DNA of 64,000 nucleotides from Paenibacillus helianthi (GTDB lineage: Bacteria; Bacillota; Bacilli; Paenibacillales; Paenibacillaceae): assembly GCF_001909055.1 (NCBI RefSeq), contig NZ_LVWI01000034.1, forward strand, positions 124,001 to 188,000. The letters run 5' to 3'. Shown here piece after piece: positions 1 to 10,400 of the stretch. The notes below the pieces were generated by a model. That model searched no databases. It was given only the letters and a program-made list of their open reading frames with translations, and was not told where the DNA came from. Numbering within the stretch: the stretch's first letter is position 1; every line of letters begins with the position of its first letter. Both the position numbers and the translations under genes were made by a program.

Positions 1-638
1 ACATGAGTAAAGTGTCAGGTACCGTAAATCAGACTTTGAAGGAGCTGCAGCTTCCGGACGGGGTGACCTACTCCCTGGGGGGCATTACCCAGCAAGTCAA
101 GCAGATGATTCTCGAAATGGCTATAGCAGTAGTTGTATCCATACTTCTCGTTCTGCTGATTACCAGCTTTGTCTTCAAGGGCTGGAAAGCACCCTTTGCC
201 GTATTGATCAGCATTCCTCTGGCTTTATCCGGTGTGGTGATCGCCTTGTACGGGGTCCATGGTCAATGGAATCTTGCCGCATTGATTGGGATATTGATGC
301 TTACCGGTATCGTAGTGACCAATGGAATAGTTCTCATTGATAAAATTGAACGCAACCGTAAAGAGGGAATGAGTCTCCGGGACTCGGTTGTTCAGGGAAG
401 CCTGTCACGGGTACGGCCGATTATGATGACAGCAGGCACTACAGTGCTTACCTTGATTCCCCTTGCCTTATCCCATAGCGCCGATACCGTCATTTCACAG
501 GTGCTGGGTATTGTGGTGATCGGCGGGATGGTTACCTCCACACTCAACAGCTATGTGGTCATCCCGATTATCTATGAATGGATGCAGGGCAAAGCGGCCA
601 AGAATGCCGGTCACTCCCTGAATGGAGAAATAGTGTAA
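1..638 (+). CDS. RND-family efflux transporter permease, C-terminal part (truncated by window edge)
   Basis: About 211 C-terminal residues of an AcrB/SwrC-like resistance-nodulation-division exporter; the 5' part lies outside the window, so the first in-frame ATG at position 3 is not a real start. Five or six strongly hydrophobic segments are visible. The characteristic RND stretch GIVVTNGIVLIDKIERNRKEG is followed by SRVRPIMMTAGTTVLTLIP, the typical TM10-TM11 region of these pumps. The family uses the proton-motive force to export lipophilic compounds; Firmicute members such as SwrC are linked to surfactin or lipid export. The next gene starts 45 bp downstream and could be co-transcribed. 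Substrate cannot be inferred. Confidence 0.93.
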   Translation, partial: MSKVSGTVNQTLKELQLPDGVTYSLGGITQQVKQMILEMAIAVVVSILLVLLITSFVFKGWKAPFAVLISIPLALSGVVIALYGVHGQWNLAALIGILMLTGIVVTNGIVLIDKIERNRKEGMSLRDSVVQGSLSRVRPIMMTAGTTVLTLIPLALSHSADTVISQVLGIVVIGGMVTSTLNSYVVIPIIYEWMQGKAAKNAGHSLNGEIV

Positions 639-683
639 TTCTATAGCTGTACGTAAACACTATAAAGAAGAGGAGGGGTTTCA

Positions 684-1976
684 ATGGGCATAACTACATG
701 GCTTGAGCAGTATGGATATGGCCTGATTTTTATGGCCTTGTTTCTTGAAATGCTTGCCTTGCCTCTTCCGGGTGAAATGATGATGAGCTATACGGGGTTG
801 TTCGTGTATGAAGGAAAACTGAATTTAGTGCTTAGTATGATCTCAGCGAGTGCCGGTGTAACTGCCGGCGTTACACTTTCTTACTGGATCGGCTATAAGC
901 TGGGTCAGCCTTTCCTGCGCAAGTATGGACATCGTGTTCATTTGGGGGAAGAACAGCTGGCAAGAATGAATGTGTGGTTTGAGAAATATGGCGACAAGCT
1001 GCTGTTTTTTGCCTATTTCATACCCGGAGTCAGACATATTACAGGATACTTCTGTGGTGCAACCCGTATGCCCTTCCGAAAATATGCGATATATGCCTAC
1101 TCAGGAGCCATTTTTTGGGTCTGCCTATTCATTTCACTCGGTAGAGTCCTGGGACCCAAATGGGAAATTTATCACCAAAGTGTAAATCGCTATATGATCA
1201 TTTTTGCGATAGCTTCAGCTTTGCTGACCGTGATGATTTATGTTCTGAAGAAATACAGACAACGAATGCTGGCAGGTTCTATCGTTCTGCTTACTAAGGG
1301 CATACATCATTTTCACTCGCTGGGCAAAGTCAGATTCCTGGTGCTGTCTGCGTTTGCAGCCCTTGTCCTGTTTGTTTCCTTGATGCTGGGCTTGATTCAG
1401 GACTTCCTGGCCCATGAATTTAATCAATTTGATGAGGTTGCCACTTACATCGTACGATCTCTTTTTGGGCCGGATTGGCACAATCTCATGAATCATCTCA
1501 CCCAGCTCGGCTCGATCTATCTGTACGGTCCTTTGATTGCCGCCGCCGCTGTCTGGATCGTTGTGGGTGCCAGCGACAAGCTGCTGGAACTTTCTTTTCT
1601 GTTCTGGGTCGTCATTGGCGGGGAATGGCTTGACGATGGCTTGCGTCTGCTTTTTCACCGTCCGGGTCCTGTTGCCGCCGGATTCCAACTCTTTAATACC
1701 TTCCCCAGTGAAGAGACCTTGACCTCCATCACGGTATGCGGGTTTTCTGCGTTCTTAATCCTCCGGCATTATAAGAATGGACTCGTTCGGGTACTGGTAG
1801 TTGCAGCAATAATATTTATCTGTCTCCTGATTGGAGTCAGCCGGATCTATCTTCAAGTACAATTTCCCAGTGACGTGGTCGCTGGCTATGTATTCGGCGG
1901 CGTCTGGATCAGTCTGAACGTACTGCTGCTTGAGATCCTCAGGATGCTTCCCGCGAATAAAAGGTTTGCCGCCTGA
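684..1976 (+). CDS. DedA-family membrane protein fused to a degenerate PAP2 domain
   Basis: A 430-residue polytopic protein in two halves. Residues ~1-190 are a DedA/SNARE-associated (VTT) domain, with the loop motif EMLALPLPGE and the later FIPGVRHITGYFCG arginine loop. Residues ~215-425 match the PAP2 (type-2 phosphatidic acid phosphatase) fold. DedA proteins are implicated in recycling undecaprenyl phosphate or other lipid carriers across the membrane, and PAP2 domains dephosphorylate lipid pyrophosphates. All three PAP2 signatures are altered: the K-x6-RP motif reads RLLFHRPGP, PSGH reads PSEE, and the SRxxxxxHxxxD motif has Gln in place of the catalytic His (SRIYLQVQFPSD). The second half is therefore probably not an enzyme. 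The RBS AGGAGG lies at 670-675 before ATG 684. The DedA assignment is firm and the loss of catalysis is inference from motifs. Confidence 0.92.
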   Translation: MGITTWLEQYGYGLIFMALFLEMLALPLPGEMMMSYTGLFVYEGKLNLVLSMISASAGVTAGVTLSYWIGYKLGQPFLRKYGHRVHLGEEQLARMNVWFEKYGDKLLFFAYFIPGVRHITGYFCGATRMPFRKYAIYAYSGAIFWVCLFISLGRVLGPKWEIYHQSVNRYMIIFAIASALLTVMIYVLKKYRQRMLAGSIVLLTKGIHHFHSLGKVRFLVLSAFAALVLFVSLMLGLIQDFLAHEFNQFDEVATYIVRSLFGPDWHNLMNHLTQLGSIYLYGPLIAAAAVWIVVGASDKLLELSFLFWVVIGGEWLDDGLRLLFHRPGPVAAGFQLFNTFPSEETLTSITVCGFSAFLILRHYKNGLVRVLVVAAIIFICLLIGVSRIYLQVQFPSDVVAGYVFGGVWISLNVLLLEILRMLPANKRFAA

Positions 1977-2058
1977 GGGGAAGGGAATGATTTACGAATC
2001 GAATTCAGTTATGGCATGATAGTGACAAAGCTGCCGTTCCGGTAGGAGTTGAACATAA

Positions 2059-2592
2059 GTGGTAGATGCTGAGCTTTATCATATTATCCACGGAGCCAAG
2101 GACGGGAATCAGGAAGCTTTCGCTGAGCTTGTCCGCCGTTACAAGGGTCATGTTTATCGTTATGCGGTAGGGATGTTAAACAGTCGGATGGATGCTGAGG
2201 ATGTCTCCCAGGAGGCATTTGTCAAAGCTTTTTATTCCTTGTCCGGCTTGGATAATGAATATGCGTTCTCATCGTGGATGATGACCATTGTATCTAACCT
2301 GTGCAAGGATCGGCTGAAAAAGAGAAATAAAGAGCAGGACTTCAGAGATGAGCCCGATGAGTGTATAGCAGATTCAAGCGTATCCGACCCGCTTGCCAAG
2401 TTGTCTGTAGAGGAGAGCTTGGCCAGGCTGTCCGTTGATCACCGGGAGGTCATCCTGTTACATGATGTACAAGGTTACCAGTATGAAGAAATCGCCAAGC
2501 TGCTGAATGTTCCCATCGGGACGGTTAAGTCCAGATTATTCACGGCACGGATGTCATTGCGTAAAGAATTAGCAAAGGAGGACCAGGAATGA
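2059..2592 (+). CDS. ECF-type RNA polymerase sigma factor
   Basis: 177 residues with the normal two-domain ECF layout. Region 2 (~residues 12-80) contains ELVRRYKGHVYRYAVGML and the DAEDVSQEAFVKAF core-binding motif; region 4 (~115-170) contains REVILLHDVQGYQYEEIAKL and NVPIGTVKSRLFTAR. It directs transcription of a small regulon, probably in response to envelope stress, given its partner genes. The start is GTG at 2059 with GGTAGGAG at 2041-2048. It overlaps the following zinc-finger anti-sigma gene by four bases (ATGA), indicating translational coupling. ECF genes usually autoregulate; no promoter could be assigned with confidence upstream. Confidence 0.95.
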   Translation: MVDAELYHIIHGAKDGNQEAFAELVRRYKGHVYRYAVGMLNSRMDAEDVSQEAFVKAFYSLSGLDNEYAFSSWMMTIVSNLCKDRLKKRNKEQDFRDEPDECIADSSVSDPLAKLSVEESLARLSVDHREVILLHDVQGYQYEEIAKLLNVPIGTVKSRLFTARMSLRKELAKEDQE

Positions 2593-3074
2593 CCTACCAT
2601 TTGGAGGATCAGCTGTCAGCTTACATGGATGGTGAATTAACTGTAGAGGAGAGACAACAGGTCGAATCCCATCTGGAAAGCTGCGAGTCCTGTCAGGTCC
2701 TGTTGGAAGAATTATTATCGGTACAGAGTACCGTCATCCATGCATTCGGGAGGATTCAAGAACCGGAGGATCTGGAAATACGGGTATTACAGGCGCTCTC
2801 AGACAAAAAGGAACGGGCAACAGCAGAAAAGGGCTGGCTTTTAGTTCCGCTTGCAGCTTTCGTTTCCCTTGTTATTCTCTGGTTCGCCGCCGGTGCTATA
2901 TTCGCAAAAGTGCTGCATGGATTCTTGAAATTAATGATCGCCTTGGTATATATGGGGTCGCATCTCCTGTCGGGCGTGCCTGTCTTATCCGGATTGACGG
3001 TTCTACTGTCCTTACTTATCATTACGGCTTCTGTATACTCACTGCGGCGCCTGCTTCAAACGTCAACCAGTTGA
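2589..3074 (+). CDS. Zinc-finger (zf-HC2) anti-sigma factor, membrane-anchored
   Basis: 161 residues. The N-terminal ~45 residues carry the anti-sigma zinc-binding signature: an HLEDQLSAYMDGELT lead followed by H-x3-C-x2-C in VESHLESCESCQ. Two hydrophobic segments (~95-120 and ~135-152) anchor it in the membrane. Such proteins sequester the cognate ECF sigma factor on the cytoplasmic side until a signal releases it. The ATG overlaps the sigma-factor stop codon, and the end overlaps a possible TTG start of the next gene, so all three genes form one tightly coupled operon. Confidence 0.93.
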   Translation: MTYHLEDQLSAYMDGELTVEERQQVESHLESCESCQVLLEELLSVQSTVIHAFGRIQEPEDLEIRVLQALSDKKERATAEKGWLLVPLAAFVSLVILWFAAGAIFAKVLHGFLKLMIALVYMGSHLLSGVPVLSGLTVLLSLLIITASVYSLRRLLQTSTS

Positions 3075-3913
3075 AAGGGATGAAAAACTTGAGAAGGACT
3101 CTTTATACGTTATGTTGTTTTGCGCTCCTCATGCTCCTTATTCCCGGTATGGCGTCTGCAAGGGGGATCTTTGAGCATCAGAATATATCCGTACCTGTAG
3201 GGCAAACCGTAGATGATGTGTACGTCGTCGGGGGCAATGCCGAGATTTTTGGCCAAGTGACGGGTGTGACGGTTGTCGTGAACGGAGATCTCCATCTGGG
3301 CAGTACTGCTGACATTAAAGGGCTGGTTGTAGTGATAGGCGGTCTGGTCAAGCAGGATCAGGGAGCGGTGCTGGGAGATGATATCTATAACATTTCACTG
3401 GATACCTCCACTCAAAACAGCCTGTTGATCGGAGGGGGGATTGCACTGGGTTTGTGGGTGCTGCAGCTCGCCGCCAGTCTGCTGATGGTCTTGATCCCTA
3501 TCTTGCTCAGGTTGGCCGGTAAACAAAAAATAGCCGCATTTACAGATCGATACCCTCTATCCTCCGTCAGACGATTGCTGGTAATCGGATTCTTGGGCAC
3601 TTTGATCCTCGCAGCGTTAAGTGCACTGCTGCTGGTCACCGTAATTGGCATCCCGGTTATTATTCTGCTCCTGCTGGTGATGGTGATTGCCCTGGCATTT
3701 GGATCGACAGTAGTTAGTTTCCGGATCGGTGAGCTGTTTCATGGGGCTGGGCAAATGTCAGATTGGATGAAAGTACTGGTTGGTGCAGCTATCTTAACTG
3801 CGTTCGTTAATATCCCTTTTGTAGGCTTTATTCTTTTCGTACTACTCCTGATGATCTCAATTGGCATTTGTGTACAGTGGATTTTCAGAAAGAGAGTTAA
3901 GCCGTTATCATGA
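3071..3913 (+). CDS. Membrane protein with bactofilin/polymer-forming-like N-terminal domain
   Basis: 280 residues. A signal peptide or first membrane segment (~residues 8-30, ending PGMASARG) is followed by a beta-helical, bactofilin-like stretch rich in short hydrophobic repeats (VDDVYVVGGNAEIFGQVTG, then VVVNGDLHLGSTADIKG). Four further hydrophobic segments lie at ~118-145, ~170-215, ~230-245 and ~248-270. It lies directly after an ECF sigma / anti-sigma pair, with a TTG start at 3071 overlapping the anti-sigma stop; an ATG at 3080 is an alternative nine bases on. The operon position suggests it is the effector or signal partner of that system. The precise function is unknown. Confidence 0.85.
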   Translation: MKGMKNLRRTLYTLCCFALLMLLIPGMASARGIFEHQNISVPVGQTVDDVYVVGGNAEIFGQVTGVTVVVNGDLHLGSTADIKGLVVVIGGLVKQDQGAVLGDDIYNISLDTSTQNSLLIGGGIALGLWVLQLAASLLMVLIPILLRLAGKQKIAAFTDRYPLSSVRRLLVIGFLGTLILAALSALLLVTVIGIPVIILLLLVMVIALAFGSTVVSFRIGELFHGAGQMSDWMKVLVGAAILTAFVNIPFVGFILFVLLLMISIGICVQWIFRKRVKPLS

Positions 3914-4021
3914 AAATGAACAGTTAGAACAATTTACTATTTGGAGAGCCGGTGTTACGATGGGGTGGAGTTGAGGCACATAGGGGTCAATCCCTGCAAT
4001 GGCTGCCAGATAAATAATTGA

Positions 4022-4519
4022 ATTCCATGTGCGCGCTACGGCAAGGAAGGCGAGACGTATGACATGGTTGACGGACTGCCGAAATACAAGCAGGAGATCA
4101 TGGATTTGTCGCTGAAGGACAACAACGCCTTTAACGCTCAGTACGGATTCAATGATTCGACACTTTTGATGCGGGCTGGTAAAGTATGGGACGATGCATC
4201 TGCCCGTGACTTCCAGGAACAGCAGCCGGAACAATTTGCCGCAGCCAAATTGCTCGAGAAGTATAACTTCGACAGCTACTCCCTGGGCATGGACAACCTG
4301 GAGCCTGACGGATCCACACCTGAAGGAGTCATTAACGGAAAAGTGAAAGATCTCTGGAATAAAACGATTCCCAAGCTGATCCTTTCGGAGATAGATGCTG
4401 AATTCGACAACACCTACAACGATTTCATCGGACAGATGGATAAGGTGGGTGCGGAGAAGGCCGAAAAAGTCATGTACCAGCGCCATTTGGAGGATATGAA
4501 GAAAAAAGGGGTTCAATAA
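4022..4519 (+). pseudogene. Remnant of an extracellular solute-binding lipoprotein (ABC importer)
   Basis: The frame is open from 4022 after a stop at 4019-4021 and encodes about 165 residues resembling the C-terminal part of Paenibacillus LplA-type sugar-binding lipoproteins (YGKEGETYDMVDGLPKYK, then FDNTYNDFIGQMDKVGAEK near the end). The usual lipoprotein signal peptide and N-terminal two thirds are absent and there is no RBS before the first ATG at 4064, so it is a 5'-truncated relic. No permease genes are adjacent. A 207-residue frame on the opposite strand (3908-4531) is a shadow of this relic. Confidence 0.8.
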
Positions 4520-4537
4520 TAGACTTTGCATGTTGGG

Positions 4538-4566
4538 GGAACCGTGTTTTTACACGGTTCCTTTTT
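4538..4566 (+). terminator. Rho-independent terminator after the solute-binding relic
   Basis: A 10-bp perfect stem (GGAACCGTGT / ACACGGTTCC) with a short T loop is followed by five T residues. It marks the original 3' end of the decayed transporter gene and insulates the regulator downstream. Confidence 0.85.
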
Positions 4567-4707
4567 GCTTCGGAGAGTCTTTTCCATATTTTAATAGTAT
4601 CGTGTCTGGTATAATAATGAGATTGGAGAGACAGCGCTAACGCATAGCAAATATCAGCATTACTTGTACAAATTCAATTTACTATACATATTACGGAGGG
4701 ATATTTA

Positions 4708-7278
4708 TTGTTGGTGAGCACAAAACTTCATATCCCCCATGTGCGTAAATCTCTGGTATCCCGGCCGAGGCTGATTCATAAGCTGAATGAAGGAAGAACG
4801 GCCAAATTGACACTGGTTTCCGCGCAGGCTGGATATGGGAAAACCACAGCGTTAAGTGAATGGGTCAAACAATGCCGCAGCGTTGTGGCCTGGGTGTCGC
4901 TGGACCCGCAGGATAATGATTGGATTCAGTTCTGGAGTTATTTCAACGCCTCCATTCAGGAGAGAGAGCCGGGGTTTGGCTTGGGGGTTCAATCCCTGCT
5001 TGAGATAGGGCCATCAACGTCTTCTGAGCCTGCAATCATAGAACTGCTGAATGAATTGAACGGCTATCCCCACGATCTGGTTATTATTCTCGATGATTAT
5101 CATGTGATTGAACTTCCAGCTATCCATCGGTCCATGATCTATCTGCTAGAGCATTTACCACCTCATATTCATCTCTATATTGCCAGCCGTACAGATCTGT
5201 CCATACCGACCGCGAGGCTTCTGGCCAAAGGTGAATTACATCAGATTCAAATGCAGGATTTGCGTTTTCAATTGGACGAGGGACTTATCTTTTTTCGCGA
5301 AACAACGGATTTAGGCTTATCCCCGGAGCAAGTGAAGATGCTGTTCCAGCAGACGGAAGGCTGGATCAGCGGCTTACAGCTGGCAGCTCTTTCTTTGAAA
5401 CAAAGTGAGAATATTGCGGATACCCTTCAGCAATTCAGCGGTCATCAGCATCATATTTCTGATTATTTGCTGCAAGAGGTATTTGAACATCTGCCGCAGC
5501 AGACACGTGACTTTTTATTGGATACTTCGATTTTAAACCGTATGAACGCTTCATTATGCGGGGCGGTAAGCGGTCAACTGGATGCTCAGGCACAATTGGA
5601 AAGACTGGAGCAAATGAATCTATTCATTGTCCCTTTGGATGATCATAGGAAATGGTACCGGTATCATCATTTGCTCTCTGATTTTCTGCAGCAGCAATTG
5701 TTCCGAATGGACCCGGACCGATGGGTGCAGGTGCATATCCGCGCAGCAAACGGGCTGGAGCATCTGGGATTTGACGAAGAAGCGGTAGAGCATTATTTAG
5801 AGGGACAACAGTTTCAGGATGCCGTCCGGTTAATTGAGAAAAATTTACATATGCTAGTACAGACAAAAAGTGTGGTATTGATCCGCTGGGTCTCCGTGTT
5901 ACCAGAAAACTCCTTTGCAGAGAAGCCGATGATCGAATTGTTTGTGATATCCGTCTTATTGGGCGTTGGAGAATGGACAGCAGCATTCCTCAGAGTGAAA
6001 CAAGCTACCATCCGGTTCCAAGCTTTGGAGGGAAAACTGGCTGAGGTGGAATGGAAGCAGGCCATGGGCAATATCTACTTTTTCCATGCGATCACCGCTT
6101 ATCTTCAAAAAGACTTGGAACAAACGTCAGCCTATTTCGGGTTGGTTGAACAGTATATGCCGGAGGGAAGTTTCTTTCAAACGGTGGGCCGCAACAGATA
6201 CCAGGGCTATGATTCATTCGACAATCTGCTCTCACATATCAGCGATCTTCAGGCAGCGGATGCTTTTCTGTTGAGATGGATTACACTGTGGCAGAGCAAG
6301 CAGGAATACCCTTTTCTCGGCTTCTTATGTGCCTCCTACAGCAAGTTATTGTATGAGTGGAACCGGCTGGAAGAGGCGGAGCGGGTTGCTGCTATGGTGC
6401 TTGGGCGCCAGGATATGTTGCCTTTTGCGCGGATTTTGATCCAAATATCCATTAGTGCTTCAAGAATCCAGCAAGCCACTGGGAATCCGAAACGGGCCAC
6501 AGCGCTGTTAACCGAGTTGAAATCGCAGATTAACTCTCCGGATAACGAATTATTTATGTACAGAATCGAAGCGGAACAGGCTTGTCTGTCCCTACGGCAA
6601 GGCTCGGTGCAAGATGCTGAGGCTTGGCTGCATAGATGCGGTATGGCCCATACGGATGAGGTTTCGCTGAACCGGGTCTCAGAGTATCTTGCTTTTGCCA
6701 GAATACTGGCTGCTTGTGAACGGATGGAGGATGCACTGTACCTGCTGGAACAGTTAATTCGCATGTTGGATAAGGAAGACCGTCTGCGGGATCGGATTCA
6801 GGTCCTCATTCTGCGCAGTATGGTACTTCAACGCTCTGGTCAATTGGAGGAAGCGTTGCTTCAGTTAGAGACAGCCCTGCATTTGGCAGAGCCGGAGGGG
6901 TATATCCGCAGTTTTATAGATGAAGGCCCTGCGATGGCTGAACTGCTGGCGGTTTATGCGAAGAGGCTGCAAGTCAGTCACTTGCGAGACGCCACCCTTG
7001 TTTCTCTTGGTTATGTACAGCAACTGCTCCAGGTTATACAGGTCACGAGCCAGGTCGTCTTACCCGCTGAACAGCCTCGTAAAGAATTACTGACCGATCA
7101 GGAAACGAAGGTCCTATTATTGATTGCGGGCGGATTGACGAATAAGCAGATCGCGTCAGATCTTAACATCACAGGTGAAACCGTAAAGTTCCATATTCGG
7201 AATGTGTACAGAAAGCTTGAGGCGAACAATCGGATACAAGCGCTGCAGCGTGCCAAAGAATTGAGTATAATGGATTAA
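4708..7278 (+). CDS. LuxR-family transcriptional regulator, MalT-like LAL type
   Basis: 856 residues, the usual size for large ATP-binding LuxR regulators. The N-terminal NTPase domain has a Walker A motif SAQAGYGKTTAL at ~residues 38-49 and a Walker B-like LVIILDDYHVI at ~122-132. A long helical TPR-like middle region follows. The C-terminal LuxR helix-turn-helix is LTDQETKVLLLIAGGLTNKQ onward, ~residues 790-850. These proteins bind an inducer and ATP and activate promoters of catabolic or secreted-product genes. The start is TTG at 4708 with GGAGGG at 4695-4700. It is followed by its own terminator and then the SLH surface-protein gene on the same strand, a plausible but unproven target. 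Confidence 0.95.
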   Translation: MLVSTKLHIPHVRKSLVSRPRLIHKLNEGRTAKLTLVSAQAGYGKTTALSEWVKQCRSVVAWVSLDPQDNDWIQFWSYFNASIQEREPGFGLGVQSLLEIGPSTSSEPAIIELLNELNGYPHDLVIILDDYHVIELPAIHRSMIYLLEHLPPHIHLYIASRTDLSIPTARLLAKGELHQIQMQDLRFQLDEGLIFFRETTDLGLSPEQVKMLFQQTEGWISGLQLAALSLKQSENIADTLQQFSGHQHHISDYLLQEVFEHLPQQTRDFLLDTSILNRMNASLCGAVSGQLDAQAQLERLEQMNLFIVPLDDHRKWYRYHHLLSDFLQQQLFRMDPDRWVQVHIRAANGLEHLGFDEEAVEHYLEGQQFQDAVRLIEKNLHMLVQTKSVVLIRWVSVLPENSFAEKPMIELFVISVLLGVGEWTAAFLRVKQATIRFQALEGKLAEVEWKQAMGNIYFFHAITAYLQKDLEQTSAYFGLVEQYMPEGSFFQTVGRNRYQGYDSFDNLLSHISDLQAADAFLLRWITLWQSKQEYPFLGFLCASYSKLLYEWNRLEEAERVAAMVLGRQDMLPFARILIQISISASRIQQATGNPKRATALLTELKSQINSPDNELFMYRIEAEQACLSLRQGSVQDAEAWLHRCGMAHTDEVSLNRVSEYLAFARILAACERMEDALYLLEQLIRMLDKEDRLRDRIQVLILRSMVLQRSGQLEEALLQLETALHLAEPEGYIRSFIDEGPAMAELLAVYAKRLQVSHLRDATLVSLGYVQQLLQVIQVTSQVVLPAEQPRKELLTDQETKVLLLIAGGLTNKQIASDLNITGETVKFHIRNVYRKLEANNRIQALQRAKELSIMD

Positions 7279-7298
7279 TTATCCTATATTTTTTGCCC

Positions 7299-7329
7299 GT
7301 ACCTCCCCAAATGGGGAGGTACTTTTTTG
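7299..7329 (+). terminator. Rho-independent terminator of the LAL regulator
   Basis: A 10-bp perfect stem (GTACCTCCCC / GGGGAGGTAC) with loop AAAT is followed by a run of T residues at 7324-7329. Confidence 0.92.
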
Positions 7330-7444
7330 CATAGAAAGGCTTATAGTGGGAAGAACGCAATGAATAATGACACAGTGGAGCTTGGAGAACGGAAGTATTT
7401 GTGAGAAATATATGAAGTTGAGAAGCGTTGGAGGAGAGAATGCG

Positions 7445-10400
7445 ATGGATAGGGTGTATCAAAAAGGATTGTCGATTTTCCTGGTGTTGTTAATGGTATG
7501 GGGTGGAATCTCAGGAGTTATTGTACCTAGCGGGGGGACGGCTCATGCTGCGGGGAGTTTCGCTGGAGGAGATGGTTCAGCAAGCGATCCTTATCAGATC
7601 GCAACGGCGGATCAGCTGAATGAGGTTAGAAATCATTTAGACCCAGGTCTATATTTTAAATTGATAGCTGATATTGATTTGAGTAGTTATGCAAATTGGA
7701 TGCCGATAGGAGTGGAAATTTATACTGCTAATAGCTCCGGCGGGTTTACGTTTCGTGGGAACATGGACGGTAATGGATATAAGATCACAAATCTGAAAAT
7801 TGATCAACCTGTTATTGTTACTGATGTCGGATTGTTTGGAAGGTCTTCAGGGAATATTACCAATATGATTCTGGAAGATATTGAGGTGAAAGGAACTAAC
7901 CCATTGGCATCGGGTGGCTTGTTATCTGTAAACTACGGAACCATCAGCAACACTTACGTCACCGGAAGAATCGTGAATGGAATTAATTCAGGCGGTTTAG
8001 TTAATGAAAACTACGGAACCATCAGCAACAGCTACGCGTTGGTAAGTGTTGCTGGAGCTGGAACAATAGGTGGACTGGTTGGTAATAATAATAGCAGCGG
8101 AAGCATCAGCAACAGTTATGCCACAGGAAGTGTTACTGGAGCTGGAATAACAGGTGGACTGGTTGGTAGAAACGATGGAACCATTATCAATAGTTACGCC
8201 ACAGGAAATGTGAGTGGAACTAGAAATTATCTAATGGGTGGCTTGGTTGGTTACAGTTCAAACCTAAGCGGAAGTAACTTCTACGATATCAACACCACAG
8301 GACAGACAGATACCGGGAAAGGTACGGGTAAAACAACCGCAGAAATGCAAGATCCAGCCACATTTAGTGATTGGGATTTCAGCAGAGATTGGTATATGCT
8401 TTCAGGTCAATATCCTCAATTATGGGCGTTTATTGCTTTGACACCAGGAGCGAATGCTGGAACAACGAAGTTAACCGGCGTAGCAAGTGGGATGGAGTAT
8501 AAAGTCAACACAGGCTCGTACACGCCGATAGTGGATACAAGTGTGGACAACATTGTAGTCGGAGTAGGCGATAAGATTTATGTTCGAGTCAAGGGAAGTG
8601 CTCAACCGGCCTCCGCTGAACAAACGCGGAGCGTAAGTGCTCAGGATATCAAGATTGTAACTATCCAATCAGCAGCAATTGATAGAGTGACAGTGCCGGT
8701 AACAGGGGCAACGCCAGTTGCGGCAATAGCGGACACACCAGAGTACACAGCGGCAATAGCTTGGAACCCGTCAGATGTGACCTTTGCCGGAGCAGTCAGT
8801 TATACGGCGACGGTTACAATTACTCCAAAAGCAGGGTATACCTTAAAGGGAGTACCAGCGAATTTCTTCACTGTAGCCGGAGCAACAACGACAAATGCAG
8901 CGGATTCGGGCGTTGTGACTGCCGTATTCCCGGCGACGGCAGCAGCGCCTATCACGACGGCGGCGATTGATGGAGTGATAGCGCCAGTAGCAGGGGAAGC
9001 TCCAGTTGCGGCTCTAGCACCCGCTCTAGAGTATACGGCGGCGATAGCCTGGTCTCCGGCAGCTGCGAAATTTGCTGGAGCAGCCAGCTATACGGCAACG
9101 ATTAGCCTGACGCCCAAACAGGGGTACACCTTAACGGGAGTAGCAAAGGACTTCTTCAAGGTAGCGGGAGCGACAACGACAAATGCAGCGGATTCAGGTG
9201 TTGTGACCGCCGTATTCCCGGCGACGGCAGCCGTGCCTATCTCAACCGCAGCGATAGCGGGAGTGACCGTGCCGGTAGCCGGAGAAGCTCCGGTTGCGGT
9301 ACTAGCGGACACAACAGAGTATACAGCGGCGATAGATTGGACCCCGGCTGATGCGAAGTTTGCAGGGGCAGAAATCTATACCGCGAAAATCAGCCTCACA
9401 CCCAAGCTGGGGTACACCTTAGCGGGAGTGACTAAAGATTTCTTCAAGGTAGCCGGAGCAACAACGACAAATGCAGCGGATTCAGGCATTGTGACCGCCG
9501 TATTCCCGGCGACGGCAGCGGTGCCTATCTCAACCGCAACGATAGCGGGAGTTACAGTGCCAGTAGCAGGGGGAGCACCGGTTACAGCTCTAGCACCCGC
9601 TCCAGAGTATACGGCGGCGATAGCCTGGTCTCCGGCAGATGTGAAGTTTGCAGGAGCAACGATGTACATTGCGAAGATTACGCTCACGCCCAAGCCGGGT
9701 TATACTTTAGCCGGAGTGGCTAAAGACTTCTTCAAGGTAGCCGGAGCAACAACGACAAATGCAGCGGATTCGGGCGTTGTGACTGCGGTATTCCCGGCGA
9801 CGGCAGCCGTGCCTATCACGACGTCGGCGATTGATGGAGTGATAGCGCCGGTAGCCGGTGCAGCGCCGAAAACATCGATAGCGGACACAACAGAATATAC
9901 AGCGGCGATAGCCTGGACCCCGGCAGATGTGAAGTTTGCCGGGGAAGTAAGCTATACAGCGAAAGTTACCCTCACGCCCAAGCCGGGCTATACTTTAGCC
10001 GGAGTGGCAAAAGACTTCTTCAAGGTAGCGGGAGCGACAACGACAAATGCAGCGGATTCGGGCGTTGTGACCGCCGTATTCCCTGCGACATCAGCGGTGC
10101 CTATCACGACGGCGGCGATTGATGGAGTGATTCCGCCAGTAGCCGGTGCAGCGCCGAAAACATCGATAGCGGACACGGCAGAGTATACTGCGGCGATAGC
10201 CTGGACCCCGGCAGACGTGAAGTTTGCGGCAGCAGCCAGCTATACGGCAACGATTAGCCTCATGCCCAAGCCGGGCTATACCTTAGCCGGAGTGGCTAAA
10301 AACTTCTTCAAGGTAGCGGGAGCGACAACAACGAATGATGCGGATTCAGGCGTTGTGACCGCCGTATTCCCTGCGACGGCAGCGGTGCCTATCACGACAG

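Noticed and set aside
3908-4531. 207-residue minus-strand open frame
   Set aside because: Antisense to a clear solute-binding-protein relic, with composition typical of a shadow frame.
9088-10176. Regularly spaced minus-strand open frames inside the SLH gene
   Set aside because: They are copies of one antisense frame generated by the 288-bp repeats; no RBS and strong coding on the + strand.
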